DNA of 50,329 bases from Deltaproteobacteria bacterium (GTDB lineage Bacteria; Bdellovibrionota_B; Oligoflexia; Oligoflexales; CAIYRB01). Shown here piece after piece: positions 7,823 to 14,722 of the stretch (the stretch's first letter is position 1; the number at the start of each line of letters is the position of its first letter). The position numbers and the translations under genes are program-made. Below the pieces are notes generated by a model. The model saw only the letters and a program-made list of their open reading frames with translations, ran no database searches and was not told where the DNA came from. The stretch is from assembly GCA_016874735.1 (NCBI GenBank), contig VGTI01000027.1:1-50329 (forward strand). The letters run 5' to 3'.

Positions 7823-8265
7823 GGTAGTGGCCCTCCTAGCGCACGCACCGCTGCGACCGTGGCCATGCCGGTCGCCATGAAGCATAAAGTCGCCACTATC
7901 GACCGCGGCGACAAGCGGCTGATGCCGCAAACTCCATGCCCACTGGTACAGCCGCTGCCCATTTGCGTACCAAATCCAACGAGCACCCCCGCCAGGGCGT
8001 AAACCCAAATTTCGCTTGGGGTCACGGCTGCCATGGTGGCAGGCATGAATTCCACCATAAATAAACCAGCGACGGGGAACCCGACGAGTGCAGCGAGACG
8101 CCAATCCGTGTCCCCTTTTACTGGAAACAACGCACCTCCAAGGATCCCACTGACACCAAAAACCCGACCCAACAAAAGCAGCAGCAGTGACACCGCCACG
8201 CCGATGACAGCCCCACCTAATGCGGGCATCAGCATTTGTTCCGAACTTAAGGCAACCAAAGTCAC
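7819..8265 (-). CDS. YeeE/YedE family membrane protein, first half (PmpA-like)
   Basis: A 148-residue inner-membrane protein with about four hydrophobic segments and the signature QMGSGCTSGHGVCGISRLS near residue 105, which carries the conserved Cys of the YeeE/YedE sulfur-transport family. The start is GTG at 8265, with GGGAGGAAG about 7 bases upstream. Its TGA overlaps the ATG of the partner gene by 4 bases. It is the first gene of the sulfur operon (YeeE/YedE pair, persulfide dioxygenase, TauE/SafE). fabF ends only 43 bases upstream on the same strand, so readthrough from fabF is possible; I saw no terminator between them. Confidence 0.88.
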   Translation of the reverse strand: MTLVALSSEQMLMPALGGAVIGVAVSLLLLLLGRVFGVSGILGGALFPVKGDTDWRLAALVGFPVAGLFMVEFMPATMAAVTPSEIWVYALAGVLVGFGTQMGSGCTSGHGVCGISRLSPRSIVATLCFMATGMATVAAVRALGGPLP

Positions 8266-8308
8266 AGCTCTTCCTCCCCCGCTGTTACTTTGGCTAGTAT
8301 TTCATGGA

Positions 8309-9550
8309 TCAGCTGTGAGGCATACTCTTGAAAACGACAGTCCCATTGGTGCCGCCGAACCCGAACGAGTTAGACAACGCGTAGCGCAGTTTACGCTCCC
8401 GTAGTTTGAGAGGGGTATAGTCTAGAGGACAGTCCGGATCGCGCGTCCGTAAATTAGCCGTTGGTGGTACGAGCCCATGGTGCAGTGCTAGTGCCGTAAA
8501 CACAGCCTCAATACCTCCCGCAGCGCCCAAGCAATGACCCGTGACGCCCTTGGTAGATGAGACTGAGATGTCGAGGGCACGCGAACCAAAAACCTTACCG
8601 ATGGCAGCGCTTTCGTAACGGTCGTTGAGCTCCGTTGAGGTGCCATGAGCATTGATATAGTCAACCTGATCATAGGGGACCTGACCCATATCTAGGGCCA
8701 TGCGCATACAGCGCTGGGCACCCTCACCTTCCGGTGCCGGCGCTGTGATGTGATGCGCATCACCTGACATGCCGTATCCGACTAGCTCAGCGTAAATACG
8801 CGCACCGCGACGAAGCGCATGCTCCAGTTCCTCAAGCACAAGGACCCCGGCACCCTCGCCCATCACAAATCCATTCCGGTTAAGGTCAAAGGGACGCGAT
8901 GCCTCTTCGGGAGGGTCATTATGGGTGCTCAGCGCCTTCATAGATGCAAAGGCACCAATCGATAATTTTGTAATCCCACTCTCGACACCGCCAGCAAACA
9001 TCATATCGGCCATGCCGCTGCGGATATAGAGAAAGGCCTCACCAACTCCGTGAGTGCCGCTCGTGCAAGCCGTCGTCGTGCAAATGTTTGGGCCTTTGAG
9101 ATCATTGAGTCGTGACACAACGCCAGCGGCCATGTTGGCAATGGCATACGGCATGAAGAACGGCGAGATACGCCGGGGGCCGTGATCTCTCAGGATATTT
9201 GCATTGGCTTCGATCTCAGCAATCCCACCGATGCCTACACCCAAGCTCACACCGTAGCGATCGCGATCGCCGCCAAAATCCTTAAGACCTGCGTCCAGCA
9301 TGGCTTCGTGAGCAGCCACGCCAGCAAACTGAACGAAACGACTGGTGCGTCGCAGCTCCTTACCCTCAAAAACATCACCCGTCGTAAAGTCTTTAACCTC
9401 GGCGGCTGCATGCACACTGAGGTCGCTCGAATCAAATACAGTGATGGGTCCGACACCGGTTCTGGCATGCAACGCAGCATCCCAGGCAGCCGGGACATTA
9501 TTGCCGCAAGGAGTCACCAGACCAAGACCTGTTACAACCACCCTTCTCAT
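8309..9550 (-). CDS. fabF: 3-oxoacyl-ACP synthase II
   Basis: Condenses malonyl-ACP with acyl-ACP in fatty acid elongation (cytosol). The 413 residues are full length for FabF. The Cys-His-His triad is visible: TTACTSGTHG near residue 160, NAHGTSTELND near 300 and KGVTGHCLGAAGG near 335, with the C-terminal NSFGFGGTN loop. ATG at 9550 begins MRRVVVTGLG, the standard N-terminus, with AAGGA 3 bases upstream; the frame extends to 9577 without a reason to use it. It is not next to acpP or other fab genes: lptF lies upstream and the sulfur operon downstream. A stand-alone KS of this type could also serve another lipid, but the sequence looks like housekeeping FabF. Confidence 0.93.
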   Translation of the reverse strand: MRRVVVTGLGLVTPCGNNVPAAWDAALHARTGVGPITVFDSSDLSVHAAAEVKDFTTGDVFEGKELRRTSRFVQFAGVAAHEAMLDAGLKDFGGDRDRYGVSLGVGIGGIAEIEANANILRDHGPRRISPFFMPYAIANMAAGVVSRLNDLKGPNICTTTACTSGTHGVGEAFLYIRSGMADMMFAGGVESGITKLSIGAFASMKALSTHNDPPEEASRPFDLNRNGFVMGEGAGVLVLEELEHALRRGARIYAELVGYGMSGDAHHITAPAPEGEGAQRCMRMALDMGQVPYDQVDYINAHGTSTELNDRYESAAIGKVFGSRALDISVSSTKGVTGHCLGAAGGIEAVFTALALHHGLVPPTANLRTRDPDCPLDYTPLKLRERKLRYALSNSFGFGGTNGTVVFKSMPHS

Positions 9551-9665
9551 CGTCCTTACCCCTCGCTCAAGCCGCATGGCTTTGATTTCTCATAGATCAG
9601 CGTAAAGCATAGATTGGGCTGCAGTATAGAAGTGAGCCATTACTAGACTCAAGCCCTTTCGCCGC

Positions 9666-10859
9666 TTAATTTACCTGTTTTTTATATTTTTTAATAAACG
9701 GTAGATTTTGTAGATCGAGGGTCCCTTCCGATGGCGGCAGGCGATTTTTCTGGTAGAGAAGAAAAAAGCCCATCACGCCCAAGATTAAATTGGGAACCCA
9801 GGCCGCTACCAAAACCGGTATCGCGCCCATTTCAGCCCAATTTTTAAAGGCCATCATTAGTACGTACCCGACCATGATGACGAGAATCGCACCAATGTAA
9901 GCCATGCTCTTACCACGTCGCGGATCGGACACGCCAAGCACCATGCCGCATAGTGCGAACGTAATCACCGAAAAAGGGGCTGCGATTCGTTGATGCCACA
10001 GAAAATGAGCGCGCCTTAGCATAGCGTCTTGCTCGGTGCTGCGACTAGGCATCGCTGCCATAGCGGCAATAAAACGGCGGAGCTCGCGCGGCGTGAGACT
10101 GCGGTAATCATCGTCAGCAGCATCGGCTCCAACAATCTGCTCGCGAAAAATCCGAAGGAGATCGATATCCGCCCGGTTGAATTTAACCACCGAGACGGTG
10201 TGATCCTGCCTTTGCCCCATCGCATAAGCCATACCGTCATTTAAAGTCAGTCTCAGATCGCCCGTCTGGACCGAGCCGCTGATATGGCCAGACGGGGCAA
10301 GCAGTGTGAAGGATGATTGACGCATCTCACCACCGGGGGCGAGTAGTACGTTCTCAAAGTGCGAATGGTCTTGCGACACCTGCTCGGCGTAGAGCACGTA
10401 CCCGAGGAAATCATCGAGAAAGACGCCAGACTGAAGCTTATACTTGATCATGTTATCCAGCTCCGTCTGGGACTTACGGTAGAGGAACTGGACTAGCTCG
10501 CGACGGCCCCAAGCCTCGAGGTTGATCGAAGAGGCAGCTGCCACCCCGTAGAGTACTGCCCCCAAGGCCAACACGATCACTGCCGAACGGCGCAAGGGGT
10601 AGCCCGCAGCAAGGAGCGCCGCGTACTCGCCGTCGGCCGACAGCCGGCCGTAGGTCAACACCACTGCGAACAAGTAGGCCATCGGTATGGTCAACGACAC
10701 AAAGGGCAAGATGATGAAAAGAAATGGCAGAAAGACGTTTTCTACCGAAATGCCAAAAGTCACTAAGACCTCAGACAGTCGCACCAACTGCGAAACCACG
10801 ATAATGGCGCATATGATGATCAGCGCCGACAGAAACTGCGGCACCAACTCTTTAATCAA
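9666..10859 (-). CDS. lptF: LptF/LptG family LPS export permease
   Basis: Inner-membrane permease of the Lpt machine that pulls lipopolysaccharide out of the membrane. About 397 residues show the family layout: hydrophobic segments near residues 10-35, 45-75 and 90-115, a periplasmic beta-jellyroll region of about 150 residues, then three C-terminal segments. It includes ALCGMVLGVSDPRRGKSMAY, which aligns with the E. coli LptF segment around VVPLSVVNPRQGR. The only standard start codon is TTG at 10859, without a ribosome binding site. The frame continues upstream as LLIPRYLIKE, which matches family N-termini, so translation may begin at a CTG (10876) or ATT (10870) behind GGAGAGAG. No second Lpt permease gene is adjacent. 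Fits LptF better than LptG, but the choice is not certain. Confidence 0.85.
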   Translation of the reverse strand: MIKELVPQFLSALIIICAIIVVSQLVRLSEVLVTFGISVENVFLPFLFIILPFVSLTIPMAYLFAVVLTYGRLSADGEYAALLAAGYPLRRSAVIVLALGAVLYGVAAASSINLEAWGRRELVQFLYRKSQTELDNMIKYKLQSGVFLDDFLGYVLYAEQVSQDHSHFENVLLAPGGEMRQSSFTLLAPSGHISGSVQTGDLRLTLNDGMAYAMGQRQDHTVSVVKFNRADIDLLRIFREQIVGADAADDDYRSLTPRELRRFIAAMAAMPSRSTEQDAMLRRAHFLWHQRIAAPFSVITFALCGMVLGVSDPRRGKSMAYIGAILVIMVGYVLMMAFKNWAEMGAIPVLVAAWVPNLILGVMGFFLLYQKNRLPPSEGTLDLQNLPFIKKYKKQVN

Positions 10860-10902
10860 GTATCGAGGAATTAACAGGAGCTCTCTCCAAATTTGAAACG
10901 AA

Positions 10903-10938
10903 TTTAAAGTCTCTTAGATTTTTGGTATGATACCATCA
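10903..10938 (+). promoter_or_regulatory. extended -10 promoter abutting the start codon (leaderless mRNA)
   Basis: TTTAAA (10903-10908), a 17-base spacer and TATGAT (10926-10931) preceded by TGG form an extended -10 promoter. Six bases later comes the ATG at 10938, so the expected first transcribed base is the A of the start codon. No ribosome binding site precedes that ATG, which agrees. The -10 lies in a perfect palindrome TGGTATGATACCA (10923-10935) and so reads TATCAT on the other strand, where it could also serve the divergent lptF gene. Confidence 0.6.
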
Positions 10939-12194
10939 TGACCTGGACCACATCGTACAACATACGACGCGGAATCGCTGCCGCTTTGCTGGCACATTCT
11001 GTAGTTACTACCGGCTTCAGCGCTGCTCACGCCGAAGAAGCTAAAGCCCTGGGTGGTGCCCCGGTTCTACCCCAGGAAGTCCCTGAACCCAGTGCCGACG
11101 GTATCATCTACCTCCCCGGCGCCGATGGTCAGCCTCGGGCTTCGACTCTAGTTCCTCACATCCAGAGTTATCTGACCAGCTATTTGATCGATGCGCAGTC
11201 GCCGATTGCCGCACTGGTGATGGCCGACGTGCATACTGGTAACATCTTGGCTTTGGTACAAGGACGGAAGCCTGACAACTGGGGCGGCCACACCCATAGC
11301 GCACTGCATCCCTCGTTCCCTGCCGCCTCTGTGTTCAAGACGGTAGTCACTACGGCGGCTTTTGAAGTGACCGAAATGGACAGTCACCTTCCCATCGGCC
11401 TCACGGGAGGTTGTTCTCACGTGCGGGAGACCGGTGACTGGATGCGCGACCACACCCCAGGCCGCCACGACAGCATGACGCTCAGAACCGCTTTCGGTAA
11501 GTCCTGTAATGGTTTTTACGCCAAGATCGGCGTCAACAACCTGGGGCTCGGTATCATCACCGAGTTTGCCAGACGCTTTGGCTGGGACACGGGTGTCCCT
11601 GCCGACTTTCATGTCGATCGCAGCCCCTTCGTGCCGCCGGTGCCTCAGTATTCGAGCACTCACACTGTCGGCAGCTTTGCTGCGGGCTTCGGTAAAGTCG
11701 GACTCAGCGCTGCCCACGCAGCCTACATGATGCTGACCGTGGCCAACAGCGGCGCGACCACGCCACTGCGTCTTTTTCGCGACTCTCCAGCTCTACCGCC
11801 AGTGTCCCAAAGGCCGCGCATTTACAGCGCAGCAACGGCCGAGAGGCTCCACGAAATCCTCGACTCTTCGGTTCGCGGCGGCACCGCTGGCTTCGCGTTT
11901 AAGCGCGGTAAGTACCGGAAACTCCACGACATCGTCGGTGGTAAGACCGGCACTCTGACAGGTAGCTCCCCCAAAGGCCTGACCACCTGGTTTGCCGGCC
12001 TCGCTCCGACGAACGACCCTGAGGTGGTGGTGGCTGCCGTTGTCGTGCTCGAAGATCGCTGGCGCATCAAGGGCCCCAATCTTGCCGCAGAGGCGCTATC
12101 TATTTATTTTGACAGACAATATGATCGCAAGGCCATGAGTGCTGCTCGACTGATCCCCGTGGCCAAAGGGCGTGGCAAGTACTCCGTAAAGTGA
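10938..12194 (+). CDS. penicillin-binding transpeptidase-domain protein, periplasmic
   Basis: A 418-residue exported D,D-transpeptidase-like protein that would cross-link or edit peptidoglycan. Residues 1-32 are a signal peptide (GIAAALLAHSVVTTG, then SAAHAEE). The three active-site motifs are present: SVFK near 131, SCN near 188 and KTGTL near 335, with GLTTWFAGLAP after the last. The N-terminal dimerisation (pedestal) domain of class B PBPs is absent, leaving only about 70 residues before the catalytic domain, and no membrane anchor remains after cleavage. It is thus a stand-alone transpeptidase domain; a beta-lactamase-like or sensor role is possible. Transcription appears leaderless from the palindromic promoter just upstream. 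The oxygenase gene follows 75 bases later on the same strand. Confidence 0.85.
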   Translation: MTWTTSYNIRRGIAAALLAHSVVTTGFSAAHAEEAKALGGAPVLPQEVPEPSADGIIYLPGADGQPRASTLVPHIQSYLTSYLIDAQSPIAALVMADVHTGNILALVQGRKPDNWGGHTHSALHPSFPAASVFKTVVTTAAFEVTEMDSHLPIGLTGGCSHVRETGDWMRDHTPGRHDSMTLRTAFGKSCNGFYAKIGVNNLGLGIITEFARRFGWDTGVPADFHVDRSPFVPPVPQYSSTHTVGSFAAGFGKVGLSAAHAAYMMLTVANSGATTPLRLFRDSPALPPVSQRPRIYSAATAERLHEILDSSVRGGTAGFAFKRGKYRKLHDIVGGKTGTLTGSSPKGLTTWFAGLAPTNDPEVVVAAVVVLEDRWRIKGPNLAAEALSIYFDRQYDRKAMSAARLIPVAKGRGKYSVK

Positions 12195-12198
12195 CTCA

Positions 12199-12246
12199 GC
12201 CCTTATTTCCCCATGGCCGAATGCCCGAAAGCTTCGGTATAAGGGC
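12199..12246 (+). other. structured intergenic RNA element between the PBP and oxygenase genes
   Basis: GCCCTTAT (12199-12206) pairs with ATAAGGGC (12239-12246), and inside it CCGAA (12217-12221) pairs with TTCGG (12233-12237). The fold occupies most of the 75-base gap and ends about 10 bases before the ribosome binding site of the oxygenase gene. No U run follows, so it is not a standard terminator. It may be an RNA processing or stability element that sets expression of the second gene. Confidence 0.45.
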
Positions 12247-12269
12247 GCCAATGCAACAAGGGGGAAATC

Positions 12270-13247
12270 ATGGCCAAGCAGAGCATACCTGTCGTCAACC
12301 TGAACGATTTTCACGCCGGTGGTGACCGCCGGACCCAGTTTGTGCAGACCGTGGGCAGCGCCCTAGTCGATATCGGCTTTTTTGCCCTCGAGGGCCACGG
12401 CATCAGCGACACGCTGATTAAGTCGGCCTATAGCCTGGCGACAGAACTTTTCTTGCTGCCAGATGCGGCCAAGCAACGGTACGAGAATGCGCAGCTCAAG
12501 GGCCAACGCGGCTATACGAGCTTCGGACGTGAGCACGCCAAGGACGCCGTGGCGCCGGATCTCAAGGAGTTTTGGCACGTAGGCCAGGAGCTAACTGCGG
12601 AGCATCCATTATTCCATGCTTACCCGCGTAATATTTGGCCGGCTGAGCTCGCTACGTTCAAGCAAGTTTATTCTGAACTCTACCGTCAGCTCGAGGCATG
12701 CTCGCTAGAGTTGCTCCAGGCCTGTGCGCTTTATGTAGGCGAAGAACCTGATCGGTTCGCAGGCATCGCGCGCGACGGTAATTCCATTTTACGCGTGATC
12801 CACTACCCGCCGGTCGCTGAGAACGCTCATCCGCAAAGCATCCGCGCTGCGGCCCATGAGGACATCAATCTGATTACTCTGCTTTGTGAGGCAACCGCCG
12901 GGGGTCTCGAATTACTCGAGCGCGATGGTTCTTGGCGCGCGATTGAGGCTCACCCGGGACAAATCATCGTCGACTCCGGTGATATGCTGCAAAACATCAC
13001 GAACGGTTACTTCAGGAGTACGACACACCGCGTCGTCAATCCTGACAACTCACGGGATCGGCGTTTTTCCATGCCATTCTTCGTACATCCAAAATCGGAG
13101 GCAAGTTTGGCCCCGTTAGCAAGCTGCGTGGCAAAAACCGGGGGATTGATGCGCTACCCACCAATCACTGCAGGTGTCTACCTGCAGCAGCGCCTGCGTG
13201 AGATCGGACTCGCAGATGACAAGACGACCCTGATCGCTCAAAAATGA
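12270..13247 (+). CDS. isopenicillin N synthase-like Fe(II)/2-oxoglutarate oxygenase
   Basis: A 325-residue cytosolic non-haem iron oxygenase of the IPNS/2OG family. The N-terminal DIOX_N-type module runs from IPVVNLNDF to about residue 130. The iron ligands are His and Asp in AAHEDINLITLL near 196 and a distal His in RSTTHRVVNP near 253; RRFSMPFFVHP supplies the Arg-x-Ser that binds 2-oxoglutarate. GGLELLERDGSW and the GDMLQNITNGYF stretch are also typical. ATG at 12270 has AAGGGGGAAA 5 bases upstream. It probably shares a transcript with the PBP gene. The family acts on many small molecules, so the substrate cannot be read; pairing with a PBP gene does not make it a penicillin enzyme. Confidence 0.85.
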   Translation: MAKQSIPVVNLNDFHAGGDRRTQFVQTVGSALVDIGFFALEGHGISDTLIKSAYSLATELFLLPDAAKQRYENAQLKGQRGYTSFGREHAKDAVAPDLKEFWHVGQELTAEHPLFHAYPRNIWPAELATFKQVYSELYRQLEACSLELLQACALYVGEEPDRFAGIARDGNSILRVIHYPPVAENAHPQSIRAAAHEDINLITLLCEATAGGLELLERDGSWRAIEAHPGQIIVDSGDMLQNITNGYFRSTTHRVVNPDNSRDRRFSMPFFVHPKSEASLAPLASCVAKTGGLMRYPPITAGVYLQQRLREIGLADDKTTLIAQK

Positions 13248-13277
13248 ACCAACGCGGTGCATCAACTTGGTCGCTGT

Positions 13278-14657
13278 TCATTGCTGGCAGGTAAGATCAC
13301 CGCGGAACCAAGTCGTGGCATAGACGGGGAAGTATTTACGAACGGCTTGGCATCCAGCCGCCGCCATGGTGCCATTGGGGGCAGCTGCTTTCATGGCTTC
13401 TAGGATCAGCTTGGCCAGGTTGTTTTTACCGCCGCTACTATCGGCTCCCAGCGTCCGGAAGACACGCCCTAACTTTTGGGCCCAAACTAGCAGCAAACGC
13501 CCCTTCTCTCGCTCAGCGTTGAGTGACTGTGTGGCCGGGAGCGCGGCCTGAAACACCTGGTCGACACCGTAGGCAATGATGGCACCAATCGCATGCACTT
13601 CTTGAAACGAAGGCGACTGACAGGTCGATGGTGAACTCAACGTGCGACTCGCGGTAAAGGCCGACAAGACCTCCTGTGACAGAATTTTTTCTGTCCCGTC
13701 AGCAAAGGTTGCAGACCCCGTATCGCGAGATTTCTGAAAACAATCCAGCGAACTCGTCACGCCGGGATCGCCACCAAGAGTGTAGTAGGCAAAAATATCG
13801 GCAAATCCTTCGTTCACAGCGACGAGAAGATCGTCATTGGTAATTTGCCGCTCCTCTCCCGCTACGATCCCGAGCGTGCTACCGTAGAGCGGCAGGTCCT
13901 TGAATATACCCTGCGTGCTACCCGATACACCCGAATGGTTGTTAAAGACGTGATGCCCGAATTCATGAGCGATAGCCCACGGCACTTCCCAAAAGTTGAC
14001 ATTGACCCAACGCCCTTCCCGTACCGACCTTGAGCCTTTGGGATAAATGACAAAGGTCGGCATACCGCGGAAGTTTGGCGCATAAGCAAGGTTATCGACC
14101 GTAACCGACACCTTACTTGAGTCTTTGTAGACGGTTTCAATCCGCGGCAGCACCAGTAGCGCACTATGCGGCAGGGTGGTGCTTGCGGTCGGAATCGAAT
14201 CGTAAAATTTGCTCGCTGTACCGACGTTAGCTAGTGCCGTACGTCCGACGCCTTCGACGGAATTGCGTGGGAAGCTCTTAGTCGCAGGACAGATCCGCAG
14301 ATGCTCGGGACTGTTGACGACCTCCCCATCGTCACACGCGTCAGAGCCTGACTGGGACTGGCAAGTCGTGCGCTGATAGAAATTATAGTAAGAAACGCCA
14401 ATACCTTTGCCGGCTAAAATCGGACCCTCGTTACTCGCCTGACAATCCGAATCCGCAACAAAATACTGCGCTGCGTAGGCACTATCGGAAAGGACACCGG
14501 TAGTGAGCGGATCGCCGCCATTGTCGCTGGGCCGACGTTCGTCACCACTGGAGCAGCCAGTCTGTAATTGCATGATCATCAGACCGAGCACCATTAAACA
14601 GGATCGACCTAGAGTTAATGCGGGAACAGGAGTAACAGCAGGAGCGATGGCAAACAT
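13278..14657 (-). CDS. lipoprotein zinc metallopeptidase (gluzincin-like)
   Basis: A 459-residue predicted lipoprotein. The signal sequence ends in the lipobox LQTGC near residue 35, followed by a Ser/Gly/Asp-rich linker. The catalytic motif is HEFGHHVFNNHSG near 230. VNEGFADIFAYY near 280 supplies the downstream Glu (E-x3-D), the gluzincin pattern. About ten cysteines after the lipobox suggest disulfides, which fits an envelope location. Residues after 330 are mostly helical and unassigned. The target is unknown. ATG at 14657 has a weak GAGG upstream and gives an unusually long n-region; an internal ATG nearer the hydrophobic core is possible. It follows the NERD-helicase gene by 65 bases, separated by a perfect 8-bp hairpin, and converges on the oxygenase gene. 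Confidence 0.8.
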   Translation of the reverse strand: MFAIAPAVTPVPALTLGRSCLMVLGLMIMQLQTGCSSGDERRPSDNGGDPLTTGVLSDSAYAAQYFVADSDCQASNEGPILAGKGIGVSYYNFYQRTTCQSQSGSDACDDGEVVNSPEHLRICPATKSFPRNSVEGVGRTALANVGTASKFYDSIPTASTTLPHSALLVLPRIETVYKDSSKVSVTVDNLAYAPNFRGMPTFVIYPKGSRSVREGRWVNVNFWEVPWAIAHEFGHHVFNNHSGVSGSTQGIFKDLPLYGSTLGIVAGEERQITNDDLLVAVNEGFADIFAYYTLGGDPGVTSSLDCFQKSRDTGSATFADGTEKILSQEVLSAFTASRTLSSPSTCQSPSFQEVHAIGAIIAYGVDQVFQAALPATQSLNAEREKGRLLLVWAQKLGRVFRTLGADSSGGKNNLAKLILEAMKAAAPNGTMAAAGCQAVRKYFPVYATTWFRGDLTCQQ

Positions 14658-14691
14658 GGGGAGCCTCAGGCGGGACGAACCGAAGGAGCAC

Positions 14692-14711
14692 GGGTCACCG
14701 GGCGGTGACCC
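14692..14711. other. 8-bp stem hairpin in the NERD/peptidase gap
   Basis: GGGTCACC (14692-14699) and GGTGACCC (14704-14711) form a perfect 8-bp stem with a 4-base loop between the NERD-helicase stop and the lipoprotein peptidase start. No U tract follows on either strand, so it is unlikely to be a complete intrinsic terminator. It may lower readthrough into the peptidase gene or protect RNA ends. Confidence 0.45.
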
Positions 14712-14722
14712 AAGAGATGGGA

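Noticed and set aside
10938-13247. Penicillin biosynthesis from the IPNS-like oxygenase next to a PBP
   Set aside because: No ACV synthetase or acyltransferase is near, and the oxygenase has general 2OG-family motifs, so the IPNS name reflects fold only.
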